Source of the DNA: CAYPUT01 sp046541715
GTDB taxonomy: Bacteria > Spirochaetota > Spirochaetia > DSM-27196 > PWMO01
NCBI GenBank assembly: GCA_046541715.1
Contig: JBKHCS010000004.1
Coordinates: 7,134 to 71,133 of the forward strand
Length of the DNA stretch: 64,000 bases
Direction: 5' to 3'
Of the stretch, positions 57,044-64,000 are shown in pieces. The translations under genes were made by a program, and so were the position numbers. The notes below the pieces were generated by a model that worked only from the letters and a program-made list of their open reading frames with translations, searched no databases and was not told where the DNA came from. Position 1 is the first letter of the stretch; the number at the start of each line of letters is the position of its first letter.

Positions 57044-58637
57044 GGTCTACCTCTTTGAAGAAATCTTTGAGCTTCCCCGGGTCCTTCCGTCCCGGGGTCG
57101 ACTCCAGGCGGCTCGACGCGTCGATAAGCTCCGGACGGTAGTGGAAGACCGCCTCGGCCACGTTTTCCGGGGCGAGCCCCCCGGCAAGCCAGAGGGGCCG
57201 CGGCAGGGCGTCGGAGGAAAGGATTTCGGCGTCGATACGCCGGCCGGTCCCTCCGGCGAGCTTCGGGTCGTAATGGTCCAAGAGCACCCGGGGACAGGCG
57301 TAGCGCTGCGCCTCCGCAAGGTCCTCGGGGCTCCGGACCCGGAGGGCCCGGTAGTAGGGAAAGGCTACCCCGCCGCATTCCTCGGGTGCCTCCTCGCCGT
57401 GAAACTGCACCGCGTCGAGGAGACCTCGGCGGAGTAGCTCTCCGACTCCCGGCGGCAGCGCTCTCTCCCCCGGCCCGCCGGAGGTCACCACGACCCCGAC
57501 TTTTAGCGCATCGAGATCCGATAGGGCCTCGAGGAGCTCCGGTTCGGCCCTCCGGGGAGACTCGGCGAATACGAAGCCGAGCAGGTCGGCCCCGAGCCCT
57601 GCGGCACGGTGCGCATCCTCCCGGTTGGTAATCCCACATATTTTGACCAGGGGCCGAAGAGGGCCGCCGGCCGTCGCCGCCTCCCTGCGAGCTGCGAGGC
57701 GCCGCCAGAAGAAACGCTCCGGCGGCCGGGCCGGGACGGGGGCTGGGCTGTCCAACGGGGCCGGGTTTGCAGGCGGAGCTTGGCTCGCGGCCGAAGCCGG
57801 ATTCCCGGCCGGGGCCGAGTTCGCGGCCGAAGCCGGATTCCCGGCCGGGGCGGCCTCGACGAGCCGCGGCAGGAGCGCCGGGCGGCGGACCACCGCCTCG
57901 CCGACGAGGACCCCGGAGAACCCCGCGTCTCGGGCAACCCGGATGTGCTCCGGGTGGGAGATGCCCGACTCGAAGACGACCTGGGAGGGCCAGTCGATGC
58001 CGGGAATCAGGGCCAGGGGCCCGAAGGGGTCCACGGCGAAGGTCTTGAGGTTTCGGCTGTTGATTCCCACAAAAGGAGGCGCAAGCGTGCGGACCTTCGC
58101 CACATCGTCTTGGTCGTGGACCTCCACCAAGGCCGTAAGCCCCAACCGGCCGGCGTGGCGGTAGAGGCGACCGAGGGCCTCGGCAGTCAGGAGGGCGGCG
58201 ATAAGCAAGACCGCGTCGGCGCCGGCCCGGAAGGAGACATCGAGGTCCTCCTCGGTCAGGAGAAAGTCCTTTCGCAGAAGGGCCAGGTCCGGCCGGGCGG
58301 CCTTTACCCGAATCAGGTCTTCCAGGCTCCCGGAGAAGCGCCCCTCTTCGGTCAGCACCGAGACTGAGGGAACCCCGGCGGCGGCGTACCGGAGCGCCTG
58401 GGCAACCGGGTCCAGGCCCCGGGCGATCTCCCCCGCCGAGGGAGAGGAGCGTTTTACCTCGCAGATAATCCTCGGCTCCCGGAGAAAGGGTGCCACCGGG
58501 GCTTCCCGACGCGCAGGGAGGGAGCAACCCTGGGCCGCCCCACGGCGCTCGATCCGCCGGATACGCTCTTCGGCGATCTCGAGGAGAATCCCCAGGGCCC
58601 CGGGATCGAGGGCGTCTCGGGCGGCGGATACGCTCAT
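57027..58637 (-). CDS. trpCF: Fused indole-3-glycerol-phosphate synthase / phosphoribosylanthranilate isomerase (TrpC-TrpF)
   Basis: Two consecutive steps of tryptophan synthesis on one 536-aa chain. TrpC (about residues 1-265): IICEVKRSSPSAGEI, LLRKDFLLTEED, ALVEVHDQDD, GINSRNLKTF and VFESGISHPEH. TrpF (about residues 320-536): VKICGITNREDAH with catalytic Cys, DAVQFHGEEAPE, and VLLDHYDPKLAGGTGR with catalytic Asp. Between them is a 50-residue Ala/Pro-rich linker containing a tandem 12-residue repeat (PAGNPASAA). The C-F order is as in E. coli. ATG 58637 overlaps the trpD stop (ATGA). Confidence 0.94.
   Translation of the reverse strand: MSVSAARDALDPGALGILLEIAEERIRRIERRGAAQGCSLPARREAPVAPFLREPRIICEVKRSSPSAGEIARGLDPVAQALRYAAAGVPSVSVLTEEGRFSGSLEDLIRVKAARPDLALLRKDFLLTEEDLDVSFRAGADAVLLIAALLTAEALGRLYRHAGRLGLTALVEVHDQDDVAKVRTLAPPFVGINSRNLKTFAVDPFGPLALIPGIDWPSQVVFESGISHPEHIRVARDAGFSGVLVGEAVVRRPALLPRLVEAAPAGNPASAANSAPAGNPASAASQAPPANPAPLDSPAPVPARPPERFFWRRLAARREAATAGGPLRPLVKICGITNREDAHRAAGLGADLLGFVFAESPRRAEPELLEALSDLDALKVGVVVTSGGPGERALPPGVGELLRRGLLDAVQFHGEEAPEECGGVAFPYYRALRVRSPEDLAEAQRYACPRVLLDHYDPKLAGGTGRRIDAEILSSDALPRPLWLAGGLAPENVAEAVFHYRPELIDASSRLESTPGRKDPGKLKDFFKEVDHATLR
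57785..57851. repeat. 36-bp tandem repeat in the TrpC-TrpF linker
   Basis: A 31-bp segment recurs with a 36-bp period (57785-57815 and 57821-57851, core GCCGAAGCCGGATTCCCGG). It encodes two in-frame copies of PAGNPASAA. Being a multiple of three, copy-number change would alter linker length without breaking the frame. Confidence 0.8.
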
Positions 58638-60280
58638 CCGGCTATCCTCGCCCGCTTCCCCGTAGTTACCGCGACGATGCGCTTGAGCTTTTCGTCGACG
58701 GCGCCGCTCTCGAGGAGCTCCCGGGCGCGCCGGTAGCCGCCGCGGATGGCCTCGACCACCGCCCCCCGGGTTCCCGGTGCGCCGGTTCCGTGGTTGTAGA
58801 TCGCAAGCCCGGCCCCGGCGTTCAGGCAGACCGCGTCCCGGAGGGCGGCGGGGCCGCCACCGGCAAGAAGCCGGCGGCCGATTTCGGCGTTCTCCTTCGC
58901 CTCCCCGCCGGCAAGCCCACCCTCGGGGTATCGCTCGATCCCCAACTCCTCGGGTGTTACGACGAAGCTCTCGAACGCCCCGGAGTCGTCGAAGTAGACG
59001 ATACGGGTGTCCGAAGAGACCGAGATCTCGTCCAGGCCGTCGAGACCGTGGACAACCAACCCCCGCTTGAGCCCGAGCATCTGCGCCGCCCGGGCGACCG
59101 GCTCGCACATCGCTTCCGAGTAGACGCCGATTAACTGATACGCCGCGCCGGCAGGGTTCGCCAGGGGGCCGAGGAGGTTCATGATGGTCTTGATACCCAG
59201 CTGTCGCCGGGGTACGGCGGCGTGTTTCATCGCCTGGTGGTAGAGGGGGGCGAAGAGGAAGGCAAACCCCTCGTCGGCGAGAAGCTCTTCGCTTTCGGCC
59301 GGAGTCAGGTTGATGCGCATCCCGAGGGCTTCGTAGAAGTCCGCGCTTCCGCTCTTGGAGCTGATGGCCCGGTTACCGTGCTTCGCCACCGTCGCCCCGG
59401 CCGCTGCCGCCACCAGAGCCGCGAAGCTCGAGATGTTAAAGGTTCCCGCGCCGTCCCCCCCGGTTCCGCAGGTGTCCAGTATCGGCCGGTCGGACCGGAT
59501 AACCGTGCGCTTCTGCTGGAGCACGGCGGCACACCCGGCAATCTCTTCCGGCGCGGGCCCCTTTGCCGCGAGGGCCGCGAGAAACGCGCCTACCTGCGCC
59601 TCGCTCAAGTTACCTTCGGTAAGCTCCTGCATAAAGTTCTCGGCCCCCTCCCGGGAGAGGCTTTCTCCCGCGAGGACGCTTCCGAGAGTCGCCGGGTAGA
59701 CGAAGGGCTCCCGGCGGTAGTGGAGAAAGTTACCGAGAAGCTTCTTTCCGGCCTCGCCGGCGATCGATTCAGGGTGAAACTGGACACCCTCAACCAGGGC
59801 CTCCCGGTGGCGAACTCCCATAATCTCCCCGTCGGGGCTCCGGGCGGTTATCTCGAGCTCGGCCGGGAGACTCTCCTCGTCGATCACCAGGGAGTGGTAC
59901 CGGGTAAAGAGTGCCGGTGTGTCGATGGACCGGAAGAGGCCCCGGCCGTCGAGGTCCATCTTTTGCGTTTTTCCGTGGACTATTTCCCGGGCCCCGACGA
60001 TCTCGGCGCCGTAGGCGTAGCCGATGGCCTGATGCCCGAGGCAGACGCCGAGGATCGGGACGCTTCCGGCGAATCGCCGAATGGCGTCGACCGACACACC
60101 GGCATCCTCCGGTCGTCCGGGCCCCGGAGAGATGATGATGCGGCTCGGTGCGAGGGCTGCTATTCCGTCGAGGTCGACGGCGTCGTTTCGAATTACCCGG
60201 ACCTCCTCCTCGGAAATCTCCCGGAGGTACTGATAGAGGTTGTGGGTAAAGCTGTCGTAGTTGTCGATGAGCAGGATCAT
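58634..60280 (-). CDS. trpGD: Fused anthranilate synthase glutaminase / anthranilate phosphoribosyltransferase (TrpG-TrpD)
   Basis: A 548-aa bifunctional protein. TrpG (residues 1-190): LLIDNYDSFTHNLYQYL, IIISPGPGRPEDAG, nucleophile Cys in ILGVCLGHQAIGYAYG near 82, and VQFHPESI with the catalytic His near 172. TrpD (residues about 205-548): ILDTCGTGGDGAGTFNISS (phosphoribosyl-pyrophosphate binding), KHGNRAISSKSGSADFYEAL and TIMNLLGPLANPAG. The glutaminase feeds ammonia to TrpE. ATG 60280 overlaps the trpE stop (ATGA). Same fusion as in enteric bacteria. Confidence 0.94.
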   Translation of the reverse strand: MILLIDNYDSFTHNLYQYLREISEEEVRVIRNDAVDLDGIAALAPSRIIISPGPGRPEDAGVSVDAIRRFAGSVPILGVCLGHQAIGYAYGAEIVGAREIVHGKTQKMDLDGRGLFRSIDTPALFTRYHSLVIDEESLPAELEITARSPDGEIMGVRHREALVEGVQFHPESIAGEAGKKLLGNFLHYRREPFVYPATLGSVLAGESLSREGAENFMQELTEGNLSEAQVGAFLAALAAKGPAPEEIAGCAAVLQQKRTVIRSDRPILDTCGTGGDGAGTFNISSFAALVAAAAGATVAKHGNRAISSKSGSADFYEALGMRINLTPAESEELLADEGFAFLFAPLYHQAMKHAAVPRRQLGIKTIMNLLGPLANPAGAAYQLIGVYSEAMCEPVARAAQMLGLKRGLVVHGLDGLDEISVSSDTRIVYFDDSGAFESFVVTPEELGIERYPEGGLAGGEAKENAEIGRRLLAGGGPAALRDAVCLNAGAGLAIYNHGTGAPGTRGAVVEAIRGGYRRARELLESGAVDEKLKRIVAVTTGKRARIAG

Positions 60281-61683
60281 CTTATTCCCTCCAGTCCTAC
60301 CGACGCCGCGAGGGCGCCGAGTTTCTCTCCCGTTTCTTCGTATTCCCGCTCCGGCGTCGAGTCGTAGACGATTCCGGCACCGGCCTGGAGAACGAGCGTT
60401 TCGCCGCGCTTGAAGGCGCTCCGGATGGTTATGCAGCTGTCGAGGTTGCCTCCGGGCTCCATGTAGCCCACGAGCCCGGCGTAGAAGCCCCGCCGATGGG
60501 GCTCGAGGCGGTCGATTGTTTCGATGGCCCGGATCTTCGGGGCTCCGGAGACGGTCCCCGCCGGGAAGGTGGCCCGGATGGCATCGATGCCGGTCTTCCC
60601 CAGGGCCAAGGTTCCCCGGGCCTCGGAAACGATGTGCATGACGTGGGAGTAGCGCTCGACGGACATATACTCCTCGACGGCGACGGACCCCGGCCGGCAT
60701 ACCCGCCCGATGTCGTTTCTCGCAAGGTCGACGAGCATCAGATGCTCCGCCCGCTCCTTCGGATCGGCTAAGAGCTCCTCCTCGAGGGCCTTATCCTCCT
60801 TTCGGTTGGTCCCCCGACGACGGGTCCCGGCGATCGGCCGGATCCGGACCTCGTCGTCCTTTACCTTTATGTGGACCTCCGGGGAGGAGCCGAAGAGTTG
60901 ATAGTCCCCGAAATCGATGTAGAAGAGGTAGGGGGAGGGATTCGCGCTCCGGAGGCGCCGGTACGCTTCGAGGGCGGGAATCTTCGTCCGGATACGCATC
61001 CGCCGGGAGAGGACCCCCTGAAGCAGGTTCCCGGCGATAATCTCCTTCCGGACCTCTTCCACCCCGGCGAGAAAGACCTCGGCCCCGGCGTCGCCGTCTA
61101 AGAGCTCGGCGGTGTACTCCTTCTCGTCCGGCTGCAGGTAGTTGAAGTTGAGATCGTTTATCTTCTCCTCGGTCCGGTAGATCTCCCCCTCCAGGTCGAT
61201 CTGGTGCTCGGCGTAATTCAGCCCGATCAGGTAGAGCAGATCGGTATAGTGGTCAAAGATCACTAGGATGTGGCCGAAGAGAAAGGCGCCGAGGGGAAGC
61301 CGTAAGGGGTCCTCCCGGGGCAAGAGGTGGATGGTGTCGCACTTAGCGGCAAACTCGTAGGCCAGGTAGCCGACGCCCCCGGCGGGAAAGGGGAAATCCT
61401 GGTGCACCTCGGCGTGCTGGTTGGCGAAGTAGAGCAGCACGTCGAGCATGTCCTTCGCGGTGCTCTTTACCGCCCGGCGCTTACCGTCGACTTCGAGGTG
61501 GATGCCTGTATCGTCCTGGATTACCTGAAACGCCTCCCGGACCACCAGGACCGAGTAGCGCTCCCGCCCCTTCTGGTACGACGATGACTCAAGGAGGGCC
61601 ACGGCTCCCAGCTTTCGAGCGAGAGCGTAGGGGGTAAACCGCTCCCCGGAAAGAACCTTGATGATCGTATCTCTTCGTTGCAT
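60277..61683 (-). CDS. trpE: Anthranilate synthase component I
   Basis: Makes anthranilate from chorismate with ammonia from TrpG. The 468-aa protein has the tryptophan-binding LLESSS near residue 31 (feedback inhibition), VGYLAYEF near 104, and the chorismate domain with NPSPYLFYIDFG near 250, RPIAGTRRRG near 286, LVDLARNDIGRV near 325, and GTVSGAPKIRAIE near 380. GCAGGAG precedes the ATG. It is the first enzyme gene after the attenuator, so both operon expression and enzyme activity respond to tryptophan. Confidence 0.95.
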   Translation of the reverse strand: MQRRDTIIKVLSGERFTPYALARKLGAVALLESSSYQKGRERYSVLVVREAFQVIQDDTGIHLEVDGKRRAVKSTAKDMLDVLLYFANQHAEVHQDFPFPAGGVGYLAYEFAAKCDTIHLLPREDPLRLPLGAFLFGHILVIFDHYTDLLYLIGLNYAEHQIDLEGEIYRTEEKINDLNFNYLQPDEKEYTAELLDGDAGAEVFLAGVEEVRKEIIAGNLLQGVLSRRMRIRTKIPALEAYRRLRSANPSPYLFYIDFGDYQLFGSSPEVHIKVKDDEVRIRPIAGTRRRGTNRKEDKALEEELLADPKERAEHLMLVDLARNDIGRVCRPGSVAVEEYMSVERYSHVMHIVSEARGTLALGKTGIDAIRATFPAGTVSGAPKIRAIETIDRLEPHRRGFYAGLVGYMEPGGNLDSCITIRSAFKRGETLVLQAGAGIVYDSTPEREYEETGEKLGALAASVGLEGIR

Positions 61684-61726
61684 TGCTTGACTCCTGCAGC
61701 GCCGCCTTACGGCTTAACCGGGGGCC

Positions 61727-61756
61727 AAAAAAAAGCCGCGACACGATGTGCGCGGC
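61727..61756 (-). terminator. Attenuator terminator of the trp operon
   Basis: Minus strand stem GCCGCGCAC / GTG-T-CGCGGC (61756-61748 with 61750-61735 region, one bulged base, loop ATC) followed by eight T (61734-61727). The 5' arm can instead pair with GTGCGG (61773-61768), an antiterminator. Upstream, two copies of GGCCCA (61836-61831, within the Trp codons, and 61801-61796) compete for TGGGCC (61779-61774), linking ribosome position to folding. Confidence 0.85.
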
Positions 61757-61819
61757 GTTTGGAGGTTCCGCACGGCCCACCGTGAGCGACTCTGATGGGC
61801 CTGCGGCGCAAAGGTAGCG

Positions 61820-61879
61820 TCAGACCCTATTGGGCCACCACCACCGAGTAATTGACTGGAATACGTTATGACTATTCAC
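61820..61879 (-). CDS. trpL: trp operon leader peptide with three consecutive Trp codons
   Basis: GTG 61879 opens a 19-codon frame, MNSHNVFQSITRWWWPNRV, stop TGA. Three adjacent TGG codons (61843-61835) sit just before the attenuator, the classical arrangement for ribosome-mediated attenuation: when Trp-tRNA is scarce the ribosome stalls there and the antiterminator forms. The GTG lies only 9 bases after the -10 hexamer, so the transcript would carry just two or three bases before it and no Shine-Dalgarno site is possible. The peptide is regulatory and has no other expected role. Confidence 0.85.
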   Translation of the reverse strand: MNSHNVFQSITRWWWPNRV

Positions 61880-61888
61880 AACGCCCGT

Positions 61889-61917
61889 ATAATACGTCTC
61901 CGGGGGTTGTGGGTCAA
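61889..61917 (-). promoter_or_regulatory. Promoter of the trp operon
   Basis: Minus strand TTGACC (61917-61912), 17-base spacer, TATTAT (61894-61889), starting 11 bases after the ssb stop. No TrpR operator palindrome is evident. Confidence 0.8.
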
Positions 61918-61927
61918 GCGTTCCGGG

Positions 61928-62383
61928 TTAGAATGGTAATGCCGCTTCCACCTCCTGTTCTTCCACTTGTTGCTCTCCCATCGCCTCGCTTTCGTCCAGC
62001 GCTTCGACGATAACGTCCGGATCCTCGAGCTCTTCCTCGGCAGGTTTCGCCCCGGTAAAATTCGGCCGGAATTCCACGTGCTCCCCGACTATTTTGACCC
62101 GGGAGTGGTTCTTGCCGTCGTTGTCGGTCCAGCGGTCCTGCTTCAAGCGGCCGACGACCCGGACGCCCCGGCCCTTCGAGAGGTACTCCCCGCACTGGTT
62201 CGCGAGCTTCGCCCAGACTTCGACGTCGAAGAAGGAAACTTCCTTCTTGCTTTCGGTGTCCTGCCGGTAGAACCGGTTTGAGGCGACGGAAAAGTTGCAG
62301 ACCGGGGTCCCCTTCGGGGTCGTTGCCAGAACCGGGTCCCGGGTTAGGTTTCCCTCGATAAGTATCGAGTTTAGATTGTTCAT
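61928..62383 (-). CDS. ssb: Single-stranded DNA-binding protein
   Basis: Protects single-stranded DNA in replication and repair and recruits partners. The 151-aa protein has the OB fold: NNLNSILIEGNLTRDPVL, VCNFSVASNRFYR, FFDVEVWAKLANQCGEYLSK and GRGVRVVGRLKQDRW. After residue 110 comes a short acidic, Gln/Glu-rich tail ending EAALPF; the terminal L-P-F resembles the partner-binding tip (D-D-I-P-F) but lacks the adjacent Asp residues. AAGGAG lies upstream of ATG 62383. The trp promoter begins right after its stop. Confidence 0.92.
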   Translation of the reverse strand: MNNLNSILIEGNLTRDPVLATTPKGTPVCNFSVASNRFYRQDTESKKEVSFFDVEVWAKLANQCGEYLSKGRGVRVVGRLKQDRWTDNDGKNHSRVKIVGEHVEFRPNFTGAKPAEEELEDPDVIVEALDESEAMGEQQVEEQEVEAALPF

Positions 62384-62531
62384 CCTCAGTTACTCCTTGT
62401 ATCAGTAGTTGCGCGCGCACCCACTACTACCGACCTGGAGTCCCTGGTGCTTCATCGGAAAGAAGAATTGTTGCAAAAAGATGCCCCGCCCGGGGTCCGA
62501 GGCAATGGGCAAGGCGCTCCGGTGGGTGGCC

Positions 62532-63587
62532 TTAAAGGAGCTTAAAGGCCAAGGAGAGCATAAGGGTGTGCTCGGCGTTCCGGTTCTTGCCGAGAAGAGG
62601 GGCGTAGTAGGCGCTCCGGAAAAGAATGGGCGCCTTGCCCTCCCGCCGGGGAATGCGGGCCTCGGCGCCGATTCCGCCGCGCAAGAGCAGGGAGTCGGTA
62701 TCGGAAAGCGGATCGAGATCGTCGACGATCGGCGGCGGGAGGTAATCGACCTCCAGAGTCAGCGGCTGGAGGTCCCAGCTCTCGCTGAGCCGCCGGTCGA
62801 CACCCGCGGCCCCCCGGTAGCGGTAGCGGTACCAGATGGTGTCGAAGGCTTCGACCCCGGTCAGGGCACGGCGGATTTCGTTTTCTTCGTATGCAGAAAG
62901 CCCGGCCGAGTCGTATTCCGCCGGGAGAAAGATGTCGAGCTGATGCGAGGTCCTGAGGCTCAGGTCGGGGCTTGGCGACAGGGCAAGATCGAGACCTATT
63001 CCGGCCCCCCATGCGTGGAGGTCCTGGTTTGCCGCGACGTAGCGCTCCCCGGCCTGCCGGTTTTCCAGAGCGGTTGCATAGTCCGGCGCCGGCATGGCCA
63101 GCACTATGCGGGGCCCCACGGATAGCTCTACGGGGGTTCGTCCCCGGCGCCCCGGCCCGACCAGGCCGTCATCCCCCAAAAGCTCGAACCGGGCGGACAA
63201 GACCAGGTCCGAGAGGCGCCCCCGGCGCCGGTTCTCCTCGTCGGCGTATCGGGAAATGATTACGCCCCCGGGGGAGAAATCGAGCCCCAGGGCGACCGCC
63301 TCAGAAACGCCATAGACCGCCCAGAGCCCGGCGGCTAGCTGCCAATAGCTGCCCCCGAGGCTCCCGGGCCGCGGGTCGTAATCGAAGCTCCGATCGAAGA
63401 GCCCAGGAGCGAGAGAGCCCGAGATTTCCGTCGCCCCGAAGAGCTCTCCGTGGGCCGGAACCGGCCGGGAGAGGTCGACCCGCGATTCGGCGAAGGCCCG
63501 CGGCAAGGGACCGCAGATGGCGATAAGAGCGAGCACGAGGCCGCAACTGAGGGTGACGGATCCCGGGGGACGATTCGATACGTTCAT
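62532..63587 (-). CDS. Outer-membrane-type exported protein, predicted beta-rich
   Basis: A 351-aa exported protein. Signal peptide of about 33 residues (VTLSCGLVLALIAICGPLPRAFA), then alternating hydrophobic/polar strands such as YWQLAAGLWAVYGVSEAVAL, VELSVGPRIVLAMP, and a final strand ending LMLSLAFKLL. This pattern, with acidic turns, suggests an outer-membrane beta-barrel, although the last residue is Leu rather than Phe. No family recognised. ATG 63587 lies 6 bases after TAGACT with an extended -10 (TGG), so the message is probably leaderless. The 148-base gap to ssb contains CCCC-GGGC-GGGG followed at a distance by T5, a weak terminator. Confidence 0.7.
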   Translation of the reverse strand: MNVSNRPPGSVTLSCGLVLALIAICGPLPRAFAESRVDLSRPVPAHGELFGATEISGSLAPGLFDRSFDYDPRPGSLGGSYWQLAAGLWAVYGVSEAVALGLDFSPGGVIISRYADEENRRRGRLSDLVLSARFELLGDDGLVGPGRRGRTPVELSVGPRIVLAMPAPDYATALENRQAGERYVAANQDLHAWGAGIGLDLALSPSPDLSLRTSHQLDIFLPAEYDSAGLSAYEENEIRRALTGVEAFDTIWYRYRYRGAAGVDRRLSESWDLQPLTLEVDYLPPPIVDDLDPLSDTDSLLLRGGIGAEARIPRREGKAPILFRSAYYAPLLGKNRNAEHTLMLSLAFKLL

Positions 63588-63593
63588 GTCCGG

Positions 63594-63602
63594 AGTCTAC
63601 CA
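63594..63602 (-). promoter_or_regulatory. Extended -10 promoter of the outer-membrane-type gene (leaderless type)
   Basis: Minus strand TG-G-TAGACT (63602-63594), 6 bases to ATG 63587. No good -35 at the right spacing, consistent with an extended -10 promoter. Confidence 0.5.
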
Positions 63603-63653
63603 CGCTCGGATAACCGATCCCATAGGGTTATGACGGCGGTTTGAAGCGCCGGG

Positions 63654-63671
63654 TACAACAGGACAGTTGTA
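63654..63671. promoter_or_regulatory. Palindrome TACAAC-N6-GTTGTA, possible operator
   Basis: A perfect 6+6 inverted repeat with a 6-base centre in the 109-base divergent gap, 26 bases before the start of the last gene and overlapping its promoter region (TATAAG, TACAAT nearby). Size and symmetry suit a dimeric repressor site. Confidence 0.4.
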
Positions 63672-63696
63672 TAAGGTACAATGGAGGAGGCAGGTT

Positions 63697-64000
63697 TTGA
63701 GCGTGAACCACGAAACCATCGAGAACGATCTTTCCCAAGCCTTCGAAGTCCGGGACAAAGAGGCACTGAGGCGTTTCGCCCGGGGACTCGAAGATGCGGT
63801 GGCGCCTTCCCGGCGTTTGGAAGGAGATCTATCATCTGTCAAGCGGGACACCGACCAGCTTCTACGCGACAGCGAGTCCACCAAACGGGACATGGTCGAG
63901 CTCAAAAGTGATGTACGGCTGATCGCCGAGCGGATGGAGCAGGGATTCGCCCGGATGGACGAGCGCTTCGAGGCGATGGACCGGCTGAACATGGCACGGT
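63697..64000 (+). CDS. Coiled-coil protein, N-terminal part (runs off the window)
   Basis: An open frame of 101 codons continuing past the end. From TTG 63697 the product begins MSVNHETIENDLSQAFEVRD, with E/K/R/D at heptad-like spacing throughout (KRDTDQLLRDSESTKRDMVE, then LIAERMEQGFARMDERFEAM), typical of short coiled-coil proteins of the DUF1640-like or phage/plasmid type. GGAGGAGG lies 6 bases before the TTG, which is better than the GTG two codons later (63703). The frame is distinct from a shadow ORF starting at ATG 63681, whose residues are not protein-like. Function unknown. Confidence 0.7.
   Translation, partial: MSVNHETIENDLSQAFEVRDKEALRRFARGLEDAVAPSRRLEGDLSSVKRDTDQLLRDSESTKRDMVELKSDVRLIAERMEQGFARMDERFEAMDRLNMAR

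Noticed and set aside
63681..63911. 76-codon frame starting at ATG 63681
   Set aside because: Out of frame with the coiled-coil protein; the residues are low-quality Arg/Pro/Gly sequence and it ends before the window while the other frame continues open.
1..64000. CRISPR arrays, tRNA/rRNA genes, insertion sequences, prophage
   Set aside because: No regularly spaced repeats, cloverleaf-like segments, transposase motifs or phage structural genes seen on either strand.

Overview
The window is a gene-dense, GC-rich (roughly 60% by eye) bacterial chromosome segment carrying almost only housekeeping and biosynthetic genes. I see no phage, insertion sequence, CRISPR array, tRNA or rRNA. Several features point to a free-living member of the Spirochaetota: a ThrRS that starts without the TGS domain, a 437-residue phosphofructokinase of the G104/K124 type, a CheD placed behind a soluble MCP-like coiled-coil protein, many lipoproteins, a FecR-domain protein, and an FecR/SplB-like cluster. 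This placement is inference from gene content, not from a marker-gene tree. The cell makes its own arginine and tryptophan, so it is not a reduced parasite.

Layout. 1-4.0 kb (minus): start of thrS, then HAD phosphatase, alpha/beta hydrolase and glycogen debranching enzyme glgX, all translationally coupled. 4.1-10.9 kb: an HD-domain protein (plus), then secF, secD, yajC, a small unknown, groEL and birA (minus). 11.0-21.8 kb (plus): zwf and opcA, the arginine cluster argR-argC-argB-argD-argG, a membrane diguanylate cyclase and pgi. 21.8-30.6 kb: small membrane protein, serC, an orphan transcription unit with strong promoter and terminator, phosphofructokinase and galE from a divergent promoter pair, a broken EamA transporter gene, an unknown gene with hflX, and a GNAT protein divergent from ogt. 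30.6-38.4 kb: unknown 523-aa protein and a lipoprotein, an aminotransferase, a YhcC-like radical SAM protein, a solute-binding-like lipoprotein and a UgpC/MsmK-type ABC ATPase. 38.5-48.1 kb: MCP-like protein and cheD, converging on a fecR / SplB-like / ParB-like unit; then hom and alpha-glucan phosphorylase. 48.1-54.7 kb: DUF554 protein, three lipoproteins, a VWA-domain protein, glmS and a cyclic-nucleotide-binding protein. 54.7-61.9 kb (minus): a complete trp operon in the order trpE, trpGD, trpCF, trpB, trpA, trxA, preceded by a leader peptide with three consecutive Trp codons and an attenuator. 61.9-64 kb: ssb, an outer-membrane-type protein, and the start of a coiled-coil protein that runs off the end.

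Two patterns run through the window. First, glycogen and sugar-phosphate metabolism are spread over it (glgX, glgP, pgi, zwf/opcA, phosphofructokinase, galE, glmS). Second, many transcription units have a sigma70-like promoter whose -10 element lies only 5-8 bases from the start codon, with no Shine-Dalgarno sequence. This predicts leaderless mRNAs at a dozen or more genes, including close divergent promoter pairs, beside other genes with strong Shine-Dalgarno sites. The predicted trp leader peptide appears to be nearly leaderless as well.

The least explained locus is 23,216-23,503, between serC and the phosphofructokinase gene: consensus promoter, several hairpins, a 33-codon ORF with a good ribosome binding site, and a perfect intrinsic terminator, but no recognised product.
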